Part shown: positions 1 to 7,395 of the stretch, in pieces
Layout: every line of letters begins with the position of its first letter
Numbering within the stretch: position 1 is the stretch's first letter
From: Ruminococcus sp. AF41-9
GTDB lineage: Bacteria; Bacillota; Clostridia; Lachnospirales; Lachnospiraceae
DNA: 24,845 bases
NCBI RefSeq assembly: GCF_003477525.1
Contig: NZ_QUDO01000055.1
Location: 1-24,845, forward strand
Direction of reading: 5' to 3'
Notes under the pieces: generated by a model
The model's input: only the letters and a program-made list of their open reading frames with translations
The model's database searches: none
Told to the model about the DNA's origin: nothing
Position numbers and translations under genes: made by a program

Positions 1-116
1 AAATCAAGAAATTGATATTTTAAAAATTTTATTCTTTCAATAACTACAGGGATTCTTTGCGGTTTCACAGGTTTTCACATAATTTATTTGAAGTAGCACA
101 ATAGGTTAAATTAAAT
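1..116. other. Left-edge non-coding stretch
   Basis: AT-rich sequence with no open frame, RNA gene or convincing promoter. The frame of the PHP remnant that follows is closed by a stop at 102-104, so the missing front of that gene is not encoded here in frame. Confidence 0.5.
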
Positions 117-368
117 ATGGATGAAGTAATTAATATAATAGAGTCTTTCCATGAAATATCAGATGGAACAGGTGGACTTGAGGTATATTACCAGCACTAT
201 ACGAAAGAGCAGCAGGAATCACTCCGAAAGATTGCAGAAAAATATGATCTGGTACCTTCTGTTTCATCTGATCGTCACCGTGTAGAGCAGCCATTTGCAA
301 ACTATGGAGGATATTCTTTTTATAAAGAAATGCTGGTTCGATTAGAAAACAGACAGAGGGAGGACTAA
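117..368 (+). pseudogene. PHP-domain phosphoesterase remnant (C-terminal part)
   Basis: Eighty-three residues resembling the end of PHP-domain phosphoesterases. The stretch GLEVYYQHYTKEQ, then a helix (about residues 31-44), then VSSDRHR matches the family pattern in which a G(I/L)EVYY...T.EQ segment precedes a (G)SD.H metal-binding motif. A complete PHP protein is about 250-290 residues, so the first two thirds, with most metal ligands, are absent. The ATG at 117 has only a poor Shine-Dalgarno sequence before it. The next gene starts 4 bases after this stop and its ribosome site lies inside this frame. It is most likely a gene remnant; a short translated leader for the next gene is the alternative. 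Confidence 0.55.
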
Positions 369-371
369 GCT

Positions 372-692
372 ATGTCATTCTGGAAAAGTTTATCTTCAAA
401 AAGAAAGCTGTTTTTTCTGGCAACATGTATAATTTTCTTATTTTTCCTGTTTCGTTCCGATTATGCACAACAGAGAAGTTATGCTATTATGCATGATGCT
501 TATGAGCAGATGGAAGACGGAAATTATGAAACTGCGGCAGAAGAGTTCCAACAGTATCTGGACAGTCATTCTTCTAAAATATACTGGAAAATTCAGGAAG
601 TAATCAATCGGAATGATCAGTCTACCTATGGAAATGTGAAAAAGGCATTGGAAGAATGTCAGAAACATTTACAAAAAGAACAAGCTAAATAA
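372..692 (+). CDS. Small membrane-anchored protein with TPR-like region
   Basis: A protein of 106 residues. A basic start (KSLSSKRK) is followed by one hydrophobic segment at about residues 13-27, suggesting an N-in, C-out anchor. The rest is helical and charged. The run AYEQMEDGNYETAAEEFQQY (about 43-62) looks like one tetratricopeptide-type helix pair (A-Y-E...G-x-Y-x-x-A...F). The GAGGG ribosome site overlaps the end of the preceding PHP remnant. It precedes the SecY-like and SecE genes on the same strand, so a role at the membrane with them is possible. I do not recognise a named family. Confidence 0.6.
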   Translation: MSFWKSLSSKRKLFFLATCIIFLFFLFRSDYAQQRSYAIMHDAYEQMEDGNYETAAEEFQQYLDSHSSKIYWKIQEVINRNDQSTYGNVKKALEECQKHLQKEQAK

Positions 693-702
693 CATTTTCA
701 GA

Positions 703-738
703 AGAGAGATCTGCTTCCAGATTGAAACAGGTCTCTCT
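703..738 (+). other. Intergenic hairpin before secY-like gene
   Basis: AGAGAGATCT (703-712) pairs with AGGTCTCTCT (729-738), ten pairs with one G.U. No T-tract follows, so it does not read as an intrinsic terminator. It may be a processing or stability element between the small membrane gene and the SecY-like gene. Confidence 0.35.
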
Positions 739-762
739 GTAATACTTAGGGAGGAAAGGATT

Positions 763-1841
763 ATGTTCTTTTTTTGGCTTATTGTTGGTGTCATTCTGGT
801 AATTGCAGCTATTGCGAATATGATACTCACAAATTTATCCGATATTATATGGATTAATCGATGGACTGCTATTGGTTTATCGTTTGTAGAAAGCATATGT
901 ATGGCGTATGGCTTCGGCAGATCTGGTCTTATCCCGAATATGGCCATTTTAAGAGGGCTTGTCATTGTTATCTGCCTGACCGGAGGCAGCGGACTTATGA
1001 TTTTTATGGGTGAAATGATTAAAAAACATGGAATAGGAAATGGTATTTCCATCATCCTTGCGGTTAATATTTTATCCCGTATTCCAAATAGTCTGGCAGC
1101 TCTTTTTGAAACTTTCGTTTTCAATAAAACACTTGCCAAAGGCTGCTTATCTGCAGTAGTTATCCTTGCTGTCATTATTGGTACCATTGTACTGGTTGTT
1201 ATCTTAAATGACGGACATAGAGATGTCCCGGTCCAGTACTCACAGAAAATGAATGGTAGAAGACTTACAGGAGGACTGGCATCCAAAATTCCAATTAAAG
1301 TAAATGTTGCGAATGTCATGCCTGTAATTTTTGCTTCCTCATTATTATCTCTTCCTCAGATGGTTGCTTCTTTCACCGGAAAAGGATATGGCAGCGGGAT
1401 TAGTAAAATTATACTGGAGTGTGTAAATCAGAATAACTGGTTTACCCCGGCGAAGCCGCAATGTTCCATTGGATTAGTTTTTTATATTGTGATGATTTAC
1501 TTTTTTGCTTATTTCTATACTTCCATTTCCTTCAATCCAATGGAGGTAGCTGCTAATCTAAAAAAAGTGGTGGATGTATTCCGGGACTCAGGCCAGGAAA
1601 GCCGACAGAAGAGTATCTTTCCAAAGTAATAAGCCATATGGTTGTCATTGGAGCTACCTGTCTTATGGTTATTGTCTTTATTCCGACACTCTTTAATGGT
1701 TTGTTCTCAGCAAATGTATCTTTTGGCGGGACTTCTATTATTATTATTATTGTTGGAGTTACATTAGAAACGCTGGAACAGATTGAGTCACATATGCAGG
1801 TAAGAAAACACGAAGGATTTCTTACTGGAAACAGGAGGTAA
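763..1841 (+). pseudogene. secY: SecY-like translocon subunit, N-terminally rearranged and -1 frameshifted
   Basis: Frame one (763-1629) and frame two (to 1841) together make about 359 residues of SecY. Recognisable parts are the RWTAIGLSFVES region equivalent to TM3, GNGISIILAVNILSRIPN, a cytosolic loop with VQYSQKMNGRR, KVNVANVMPVIFASS, FNPMEVAANLKK, then in the second frame GGCIPGLRPGKPTEEYLSKV, FNGLFSANVSFGGTS and a C-terminal LETLEQIESHM. Clostridial SecY is about 430 residues. Here TM1, the plug helix and TM2 are missing, replaced by one unrelated hydrophobic segment (about residues 2-22). The frame break lies at an A7 run (1560-1566). A good ribosome site (GGGAGGAAAGG) precedes ATG 763. 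Either a degenerate paralogue, a programmed frameshift or a homopolymer sequence error. The following secE gene is intact. Confidence 0.85.
1560..1566 (+). other. A_AAA_AAA slippery heptamer at secY frame break
   Basis: In the upstream frame the codons are CTA AAA AAA GTG. A one-base backward slip here gives AAA AAA AGT GGT and continues NLKKSGGCIPGLRPG, which matches the SecY family across the joint. The site is a valid -1 slippery heptamer. It would equally be repaired by one extra A in the genome. Confidence 0.6.
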
Positions 1842-1846
1842 GAATT

Positions 1847-2029
1847 ATGAGCAAATTTTTTAAAGGCGTAAAAACAGACTGGAATAAAATTGTATGGTCT
1901 GATAAAAATACCATCATCCGAGAAACAGTTGCTGTTATCGCATTCAGTGTTGTGCTTTGTGCTTTCATTGTAGGAGTTGATACTTTAACTCAGTACAGCG
2001 TGAAATTCATTTCGAGTTTGATCGGATGA
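1847..2029 (+). CDS. secE: SecE-like translocon subunit
   Basis: Sixty residues with the whole short-SecE pattern. An amphipathic cytosolic helix with FFKGVKTDWNKIVWSDKNT (compare the family K.E...V.WP...) is followed by one transmembrane segment (about residues 29-45) and a short tail. Minimal Firmicute SecE proteins are about 60-70 residues, so it looks complete. It starts 5 bases after the end of the SecY-like frame behind AGGAGG. In the Sec complex SecE clamps SecY, so this paralogue is probably the partner of the SecY-like protein next to it. The normal chromosomal secE lies with nusG, and secY in a ribosomal protein operon; neither context is present, so this is an accessory pair. No secG is seen. 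Confidence 0.85.
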   Translation: MSKFFKGVKTDWNKIVWSDKNTIIRETVAVIAFSVVLCAFIVGVDTLTQYSVKFISSLIG

Positions 2030-2076
2030 ATTACTATCATACAAATACATTTTGTTGTTATGGAGGATAAGTACAT

Positions 2077-2994
2077 ATGCTTACAATCAATGAAGGCGAA
2101 AACAAGTCTTTTCGTGTATTAATAAAACACGTAGAAGAGAAGAAAGGAACCAAAAACATATATGTAAATGTCACATTTACCGACGGAGAAGCGGAATTAT
2201 CAGCCAATGCCTGGTGTCCTGCATCAGAATTTCCATATGCCGGGCAAGTTGCAGACATTACACTGGTTATGAAAAGTGGTTATGTCAACATTAAATCTGC
2301 AATTCCGGTACCAACGGAAGATTCTTCCAAATATCTCAGGCATGCACCAATTAATCCGGAATCTGGTATGTCCATGATCTACCGTTACATTTCCGAAATG
2401 AATGATATGGATTTGAAAACAATCACAGAATACCTCATAAAGCAAAATGAAGACAATTTTAAAAGATGGTCTGCCGCAAAATCTGTTCATCACAATTATC
2501 TCAATGGATTACTGTATCATATCTGCAGGATGATTGCCAATGTAAAAAATCTTTCCTCAGTATATGCACTCAATAAGGATTTGTTGATGTCAGCAGCTAT
2601 TTTGCACGATATTGGAAAGCTGAAAGAACTTAAAATGGACGAACTTGGAAGTGCAGAATATACCATTGAGGGAAATTTATACGGGCATCTGTACCTGGGA
2701 GCCATTATGGTAAAAGAAGCCTGCAGAGCCTGTATGGTAAATGAAACTTCCCAAAACATTCAACTGCTTATACATATGATTTTGTCTCATCATGGAAAAA
2801 TGGAATATGGTGCAGTTAAATCACCTGCTACCAGGGAAGCCTATGCACTTCACATTCTTGATGAGCTTGACAGTAAACTGTGGGTTTATGAAGATGTGAT
2901 GAAAAACACAGAACCAGGAACCTTCTCCCAGCCAAACCGTTGGCTTGATGGAGCAGTAGTATACAATTCGGACGTTGATCTAAACTCCCACTAA
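2077..2994 (+). CDS. YhaM-family OB-fold/HD 3'-5' exoribonuclease
   Basis: A protein of 305 residues with the YhaM layout. An N-terminal OB-fold-like nucleic-acid-binding region (about 10-80) is followed by an HD phosphohydrolase-type domain (about 135-290). The metal-site motifs are HHNYLNGLLYH (from residue 138), AILHDIGKLKEL with H177-D178, then GHLYLGAIMV and LLIHMILSHHGKMEYG. YhaM enzymes remove nucleotides from 3' ends of RNA and single-stranded DNA with manganese. Typical length is about 310-320, so it appears complete. The start has GGAGG 11 bases upstream. It follows secE by 47 bases and is closed by a terminator at 2999. It may be an accessory copy, given the mobile context. Confidence 0.88.
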   Translation: MLTINEGENKSFRVLIKHVEEKKGTKNIYVNVTFTDGEAELSANAWCPASEFPYAGQVADITLVMKSGYVNIKSAIPVPTEDSSKYLRHAPINPESGMSMIYRYISEMNDMDLKTITEYLIKQNEDNFKRWSAAKSVHHNYLNGLLYHICRMIANVKNLSSVYALNKDLLMSAAILHDIGKLKELKMDELGSAEYTIEGNLYGHLYLGAIMVKEACRACMVNETSQNIQLLIHMILSHHGKMEYGAVKSPATREAYALHILDELDSKLWVYEDVMKNTEPGTFSQPNRWLDGAVVYNSDVDLNSH

Positions 2995-2998
2995 TGCA

Positions 2999-3031
2999 AC
3001 AGGTAGCCCTTTTGGACTGCCTGTCTCTTTT
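2999..3031 (+). terminator. Intrinsic terminator after YhaM-like gene
   Basis: ACAGGTAG (2999-3006) pairs with CTGCCTGT (3017-3024), eight pairs with one G.U, loop of ten, followed by CTCTTTTATATT. It lies 5 bases after the stop codon and separates the two convergent genes. Confidence 0.7.
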
Positions 3032-3035
3032 ATAT

Positions 3036-4046
3036 TCAATTTTCTCTTGGATCCCATTTTATAACTTCATAATGCCCATCACTTGCCTGGCACTTGAAAA
3101 TTATTTTACGTCCATAGCTGCCATCTTCAAACGGAAATGCCTCCCAGTCAACTTTTTTGTATACCGGATCAATAATGATATTTCCTCCTGCTGAAACTAC
3201 ACCGTATCCTTTTTCACCTTTTATCACTGCAAAATTATCATAATGCAGTTCCGAAATTTCCAGAATGTTGGGAATTTCTGCAATAACAGATATTTCTTCA
3301 GGCTCTTTATCCGTCTCAATACGGAATACTAATCCCACATTATCACGAAGTGCTGTTCCTATGGTAGTTATTTCCGGCAGTGGATTAATCACCGTACATT
3401 TATCAAGAAGGGTTACATCTTTCTTATTGATAACCGCCCAGTCATCTGATTTTTTAACTCTGGCATACTGTCCCTGACTTTCCCACGGATAAGCATCTTC
3501 ATAGTCACCTGTCATCCTGTTTCCATTTTTATTAATAAAATAATAGTTTTTTCCGTCTTTACTTACGCAGGCGGAACTATATTCCATAGGAGTAGCTTCC
3601 TGAAAACATGGTGCAATCTGCTCTGTACCGGTATCTTTATTAATAAAACCGTATAATCCATTGGATCCGATTACCCGAAATGCATCCTTTTTATAGTCTT
3701 CTTCAATTATCGGATAATAATCTGATATTTTCGTCCCATCCTTTTGCAGATAAGCGCCCGTATCATCATACTGAATGACTTCATCATCAGCAGTAGCAGA
3801 AGCTTCCACTTGCGTATAAGTTTCTGAAGCATTTACATTACTCTGGGCACTTGCTTTATCAGCAGAATATGCCAGAGAGAAACATATTCCGGTAGAAATC
3901 AGCATTAAGATCATTCTGGTTTTCCAGGAAATTTGATCTTTTTCATCATCAACCGGATGTACACGTATTGTTTTATCTTTTAGCTCAAGCAATATGGTAT
4001 CTTCGATAAAATACGGCCGCAGTGAATCCAAAATCTTTTTTATCAT
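3036..4046 (-). CDS. Membrane-anchored WG-repeat-like protein
   Basis: A protein of 336 residues from the start MIKKILDSL, chosen because AAAGGAGGAG lies six bases upstream. Longer starts lack a ribosome site. A cytosolic start of about 42 residues is followed by one hydrophobic segment (about 43-61), then a polar linker and a series of beta-rich repeats: GLYGFINKDTG, NYYFINKNGN, DDWAVINKKD and GYGVVSAGGNIIIDPVY. These fit the WG-repeat pattern (G.WG.ID..G...I.P.Y), a beta-propeller-like fold thought to bind ligands or proteins. The repeats would face outside the cell. It is divergent from the signalling operon and shares its intergenic region with the TTTCGTA/TTGACA signal. A sensor or surface component is inferred; the family has no single function. 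Confidence 0.75.
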   Translation of the reverse strand: MIKKILDSLRPYFIEDTILLELKDKTIRVHPVDDEKDQISWKTRMILMLISTGICFSLAYSADKASAQSNVNASETYTQVEASATADDEVIQYDDTGAYLQKDGTKISDYYPIIEEDYKKDAFRVIGSNGLYGFINKDTGTEQIAPCFQEATPMEYSSACVSKDGKNYYFINKNGNRMTGDYEDAYPWESQGQYARVKKSDDWAVINKKDVTLLDKCTVINPLPEITTIGTALRDNVGLVFRIETDKEPEEISVIAEIPNILEISELHYDNFAVIKGEKGYGVVSAGGNIIIDPVYKKVDWEAFPFEDGSYGRKIIFKCQASDGHYEVIKWDPREN

Positions 4047-4052
4047 ATGGGG

Positions 4053-4062
4053 CTCCTCCTTT
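4053..4062 (-). promoter_or_regulatory. Ribosome binding site fixing the WG protein start
   Basis: On the minus strand this reads AAAGGAGGAG, six bases before ATG at 4046-4044. It decides for the 336-residue start over the open frame extending to 4163. Confidence 0.8.
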
Positions 4063-4098
4063 AACTTTGAACTATTTGGCAGAAACTTTTTTAGAAAT

Positions 4099-4127
4099 AT
4101 TAAAACATGAACGAAATGATATGTAAA
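4099..4127 (-). promoter_or_regulatory. Possible promoter of the WG-repeat gene
   Basis: On the minus strand TTTACA (4127-4122) and TTTAAT (4104-4099) stand 17 bases apart, a standard vegetative spacing. The divergent operon promoter begins about 18 bases further on, so the two could influence each other. Confidence 0.35.
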
Positions 4128-4144
4128 TAGTTCCATTTTGAAAA

Positions 4145-4191
4145 TTTCGTATCCTGTTGACATTTCACTGGAGGTTCTTATCTGCTATAAT
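4145..4191 (+). promoter_or_regulatory. Promoter/operator A: TTTCGTA-N5-TTGACA with extended -10
   Basis: TTTCGTA (4145-4151), five bases, TTGACA (4157-4162), 23 bases, then TATAAT (4186-4191) preceded by TG at 4183-4184 (TGCTATAAT). The 23-base gap is too long for TTGACA to act as a normal -35 box, so it is probably part of a protein-binding site upstream of an extended -10 promoter. The same layout precedes the exonuclease gene at 14342-14388. Confidence 0.7.
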
Positions 4192-4218
4192 TGAAAAAAA
4201 GATACGGAGGAGCTTTCT

Positions 4219-5862
4219 ATGGACAAAAAAATGAGTACACTTATGAATACATCTGATTGTAATAAAGAAAATGCAAAGTGCATTGATGCTTCAGATATAA
4301 AAGGAAAAATACTTCCATCTTGCAGAACGCAGGAAGAGCGATGGCAGGAAGCTTTTCTCAACCTGGCAGATAAGGATCCAAACTCCAAGCATAAAACAAT
4401 TCTAAATGGAATTGTCAAAGATATTATAAAAGAATCGAACAAAGAAAAAGCTAAACAAATCTCAGAACAGGAATTTGGAAAAACAATTAGATTGTCGGCT
4501 TGGGAAGGGGATATTGATATTTATGCCCAGTATTTTTCAAAGATTAAAGATATATCGCAATTTGATCTTTCGCACAAGGCTTTTTGCGTTTTATTGAACC
4601 GTGCAAGAGGCACTATTATAAACTGGCATAATGGAAAAGGACTTCCTAAATACAGAGATGATGTCATCAAGTTGGCTTTTTGGGCAAAATACACTGTCGA
4701 AGAAACCAATAAGCTTCTTGCATGTGCTGGAAAACATTCACTGTATGTGAAAGGATCTGAGAATAAAAATACTCTTGTTGATACGGTATATATACACATG
4801 CTGAACCATAGAAATTACTCTTTTGCAAAGGCTCAAAAACTTATCAAAGAAACAAACCAGGTAATCCAGCAGAAGATACAAGCACAAAATAAAGAAGGTG
4901 TAATTGTATTAAGTCATGATCCGTCTTCTGATTCAAAAAATATGGAAAAATTATTATTGAATAAAGTAGGGAATAGCGATGCTGATTTTTTAACTTTTAT
5001 CAAGCAGCATGTTGATAGTTTTATTTACGATTATCAGAAACTATATGATATTTTATGTTCCGATTTTGAAACACAATATGATGTCAACAACAAAAATGTA
5101 GTAAATCACAGAGATTCTTACACGTCTTCTCTTAATTCATTACTTGGAATTTCAGCCGGGCCTAAACGACGATGGAAAAACAGTCTGGTAAAAATAATAT
5201 ATGCGGCTCTTCCGCAAAAGACCAAACAGACACAATTAGTAGATACAGATTACCATACAATCAGCCGAAAAGATTTAATTGTACTTGGTTTAATTCTGAA
5301 CAGAGATCTTACCGGAGTAAATATGCTCCTTAAAACATGTAAGGAAGAGCCTATATATGGAAGAGGAATCGGTGAATGTATTATATGGAATGCCTTAGAA
5401 ACTGGTGCTGAGCTAGAGGTTGATGACTTTCCTAAAAAGGCAGCCGAACTATATGAATTGGACTGTATTTCTACAATTTTTAAAAATGCAGTAGAACAAA
5501 ACGACGATATCCAGTTTGAAAATGACGAGACGGATCAAGAAAAGCTTAAAGCAGTTTTAAACCAAAAACTCATTGAATATGAAACATTATATTATGAACA
5601 TGAATACAAGATGCCATCCGACGTTATACGGAGAAACAAAAGTAAAGAGCAGATTAATAAAGAATACATTCGTAAATCTCCATGTTGTAATGCTCTTCAT
5701 TCCTTAAAGGTATTTGAATGGATCAAATCTACGGTTGCCGAGATAGGTCTGCCAATAGTAACAGAAAATCTGCAGGAGATTCTGGATTTATATCCAGAAA
5801 AACAATTATTTGATTATATTGTGTCTTTCATAGCACAGGAAATGGAGGAAAACCACTCATGA
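4219..5862 (+). CDS. Double HTH-like module protein, first gene of signalling operon
   Basis: A protein of 547 residues of no named family. Two copies of a helical module can be seen. The first (about 118-210) reads FDLSHKAFCVLLNRARGTI...W..GKGLPKYRDDVIKLAFWAKYTVEETNKLLACAGKHSLY and then a helical tail. The second (about 310-400) has HTISRKDLIVLGLILNRDLTGVNMLLKTC.EEPIYG. This resembles the clostridial helix-turn-helix module with a (P..DTL..LAFAL.L...E...LL..AG...LY) signature. The remainder is helical and charged. It begins behind GGAGGAG and its stop overlaps the next start (ATGA). It is a good candidate for the regulator of the repeated TTTCGTA/TTGACA sites, but a scaffold role in the kinase complex is also possible. 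Confidence 0.7.
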   Translation: MDKKMSTLMNTSDCNKENAKCIDASDIKGKILPSCRTQEERWQEAFLNLADKDPNSKHKTILNGIVKDIIKESNKEKAKQISEQEFGKTIRLSAWEGDIDIYAQYFSKIKDISQFDLSHKAFCVLLNRARGTIINWHNGKGLPKYRDDVIKLAFWAKYTVEETNKLLACAGKHSLYVKGSENKNTLVDTVYIHMLNHRNYSFAKAQKLIKETNQVIQQKIQAQNKEGVIVLSHDPSSDSKNMEKLLLNKVGNSDADFLTFIKQHVDSFIYDYQKLYDILCSDFETQYDVNNKNVVNHRDSYTSSLNSLLGISAGPKRRWKNSLVKIIYAALPQKTKQTQLVDTDYHTISRKDLIVLGLILNRDLTGVNMLLKTCKEEPIYGRGIGECIIWNALETGAELEVDDFPKKAAELYELDCISTIFKNAVEQNDDIQFENDETDQEKLKAVLNQKLIEYETLYYEHEYKMPSDVIRRNKSKEQINKEYIRKSPCCNALHSLKVFEWIKSTVAEIGLPIVTENLQEILDLYPEKQLFDYIVSFIAQEMEENHS

Positions 5863-6506
5863 AATATTTAATTGTATATCAAAAATATTCTATACAGTGT
5901 TATCCACAAAAAGAAATGATTCCAAATGAAAAATATTCTGTTGGGAGAAGCACGGAAGATAACCAGCCTTATGTAAGCTTTGATTCATCGTTAACATTTA
6001 TAGGTAGACAACATGGGATGATCACCTCCATGCATGACTGTCTGTATTATATCGGACTTCCTAATTTGGCCCCAACGTTCTTTAACAACCAGAAAATGAA
6101 AAGAGGAACTTTTCCATTAGAAGCCGAACATGATTTAACAAATATATTTACAATTAAAGAAACGAAATACCCACAAGCTTTCCTGTTTGCTTCAGATCAC
6201 TCTGACTGGAACTTATGCAGACTCCGAAAAAATGATGTGAAAATCGGGAATCTGACCGGGAACAACGATATTGTCCTTGACGATAATTTAAAGGAAATTG
6301 CAGTACTCCAGTTTATTGGTGGTCAGTATTATCTTATTATTTCGGAATCTGCACAGAGTGATTTTTTTCAAATAAATGATGATAATACAATAGAAAATAT
6401 TCATGAAAATCTCTGCCTTGATAAAGAAAAAACTTATCGTTTTACCTATAAAGAAAAATATATGTTTATAGTAGGAGGCCCTGTCATACTGTATGGAAAA
6501 ATTTAA
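5859..6506 (+). CDS. FHA-type phosphopeptide-binding protein
   Basis: A protein of 215 residues. The first half has the FHA pattern: YSVGRSTEDN (G29-R30), a strand, then IGRQHGMI (G49-R50-Q51-H52, in place of the usual SRxH), and TFFNNQ where families have T..NG. The second half repeats the fold more loosely (VKIGNLTGNNDIVLDDN, then strands) but lacks the S..H pair, so it may be a degenerate second FHA. FHA domains read phosphothreonine. The start overlaps the previous stop by four bases and the end overlaps the PP2C start by 14, which suggests translational coupling. In a kinase/phosphatase operon it is probably the reader of kinase phosphorylation. Confidence 0.75.
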   Translation: MKYLIVYQKYSIQCYPQKEMIPNEKYSVGRSTEDNQPYVSFDSSLTFIGRQHGMITSMHDCLYYIGLPNLAPTFFNNQKMKRGTFPLEAEHDLTNIFTIKETKYPQAFLFASDHSDWNLCRLRKNDVKIGNLTGNNDIVLDDNLKEIAVLQFIGGQYYLIISESAQSDFFQINDDNTIENIHENLCLDKEKTYRFTYKEKYMFIVGGPVILYGKI

Positions 6507-7311
6507 AGGACATGTCGAAGTATCTGGTATCACACAAAAAGGATTTTCGCGTCAAAATAATGAAGATAATTTTCAGATTGGGCCGTATTATAAAAAATCC
6601 AGTTCAGATGATACAGCTCAGTATACTTATTCCACAGAATCAGGAGCAAGATATATCATACTTTCAGCAATAGATGGTATGGGGGGCGGATCTCTTGGAG
6701 AAATAGCAGCACTCTACACTGCGGAGGAATTCTTTTCCAGTTATATGAAATCAAAGGACCATCTAACAGAAGAAGAAGTATCTACATTGATGCGGACATC
6801 CTATCAGTCAGCAAACAACCGCATTGTGAGGAATCCGTCGTCCATATTAGGAGCAGCGGGCGTATCCTGTATCATTGACTGCCAACAGTCTGTAGCCAGA
6901 TTTTTCTGGTCAGGAGATTCTCGAGGTTATTTGTATCGGAATCAAAAATTATTACAGATTACCAAGGATCAAACCGTAGCTGCGATATGTTTAAAAAACG
7001 GATATTACACCAAAACAGACCCACAATATCAATATGACAGACGGAAATTAACTGGTTATATTGGTAAAGACTTGTATTGCTATGATTTCACCCCATTAGA
7101 AACGCCTTGGATTCCATTGAAAAATAACGACATGATTTTTTTATTAACAGATGGAATATATGAATCCTGTGATGAAATGGATCTACAAAAAGCAGTAAAT
7201 ATAAAAAGCACAACCATGAACAACTGTAAGTCACTTATAAATGTTGCAGTACAAAACGGAACATCCGATGATCTTACAGCAGTTGGAAGCGTATTTTATA
7301 CGTTTGATTAA
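6493..7311 (+). CDS. PP2C-family Ser/Thr protein phosphatase
   Basis: A protein of 272 residues with the full PPM/PP2C motif set: R20-QNNEDN (metal ligand D25), AIDGMGGGSLGE (D61), WSGDSRGYLYR (D141), ITKDQT, LTGYIG, FLLTDGIYE (D219) and SDDLTAV near the end. All metal-binding aspartates appear present, so it should be active with Mg or Mn. Bacterial stand-alone enzymes are about 240-280 residues. It has no membrane segment and is therefore cytosolic. It overlaps the FHA gene by 14 bases and precedes the kinase gene by 84 bases. It probably reverses the action of the neighbouring kinase. Confidence 0.92.
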   Translation: MEKFKGHVEVSGITQKGFSRQNNEDNFQIGPYYKKSSSDDTAQYTYSTESGARYIILSAIDGMGGGSLGEIAALYTAEEFFSSYMKSKDHLTEEEVSTLMRTSYQSANNRIVRNPSSILGAAGVSCIIDCQQSVARFFWSGDSRGYLYRNQKLLQITKDQTVAAICLKNGYYTKTDPQYQYDRRKLTGYIGKDLYCYDFTPLETPWIPLKNNDMIFLLTDGIYESCDEMDLQKAVNIKSTTMNNCKSLINVAVQNGTSDDLTAVGSVFYTFD

Positions 7312-7323
7312 AAATAATATTTA

Positions 7324-7353
7324 TTGTAATACTTCAGATATGCTTCATATATA
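7324..7353 (+). promoter_or_regulatory. Possible internal promoter before kinase-NACHT gene
   Basis: TTGTAA (7324-7329) and TATATA (7348-7353) stand 18 bases apart in the only real gap of the operon. The match is weak, but it could give the large gene separate expression. Confidence 0.25.
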
Positions 7354-7395
7354 AAAAGAAACAGAAAAAATGTTGTCAAACGAAGGAGGATCGTT

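Noticed and set aside
703..738. Hairpin as an intrinsic terminator before secY
   Set aside because: No T-tract on either strand.
669..1319. Open frame of 216 codons on the minus strand
   Set aside because: It lies antisense to the SecY-like gene, has no ribosome site and no family resemblance; it is a shadow of membrane-protein codon bias.
2994..3194. Plus-strand frame of 66 codons overlapping the YhaM stop
   Set aside because: It runs through the terminator at 2999-3031 and antisense to the WG-repeat gene; no ribosome site.
4157..4191. Ordinary sigma-A promoter with TTGACA as the -35 box
   Set aside because: The spacer is 23 bases, too long for sigma-A, and the same spacing recurs at 14354-14388; an operator plus extended -10 explains it better.
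7370..7390. TTGTCAAACGAAGG before the kinase gene as a reversed copy of the TTTCGTA/TTGACA site
   Set aside because: The two halves are adjacent instead of five bases apart and match only in part.
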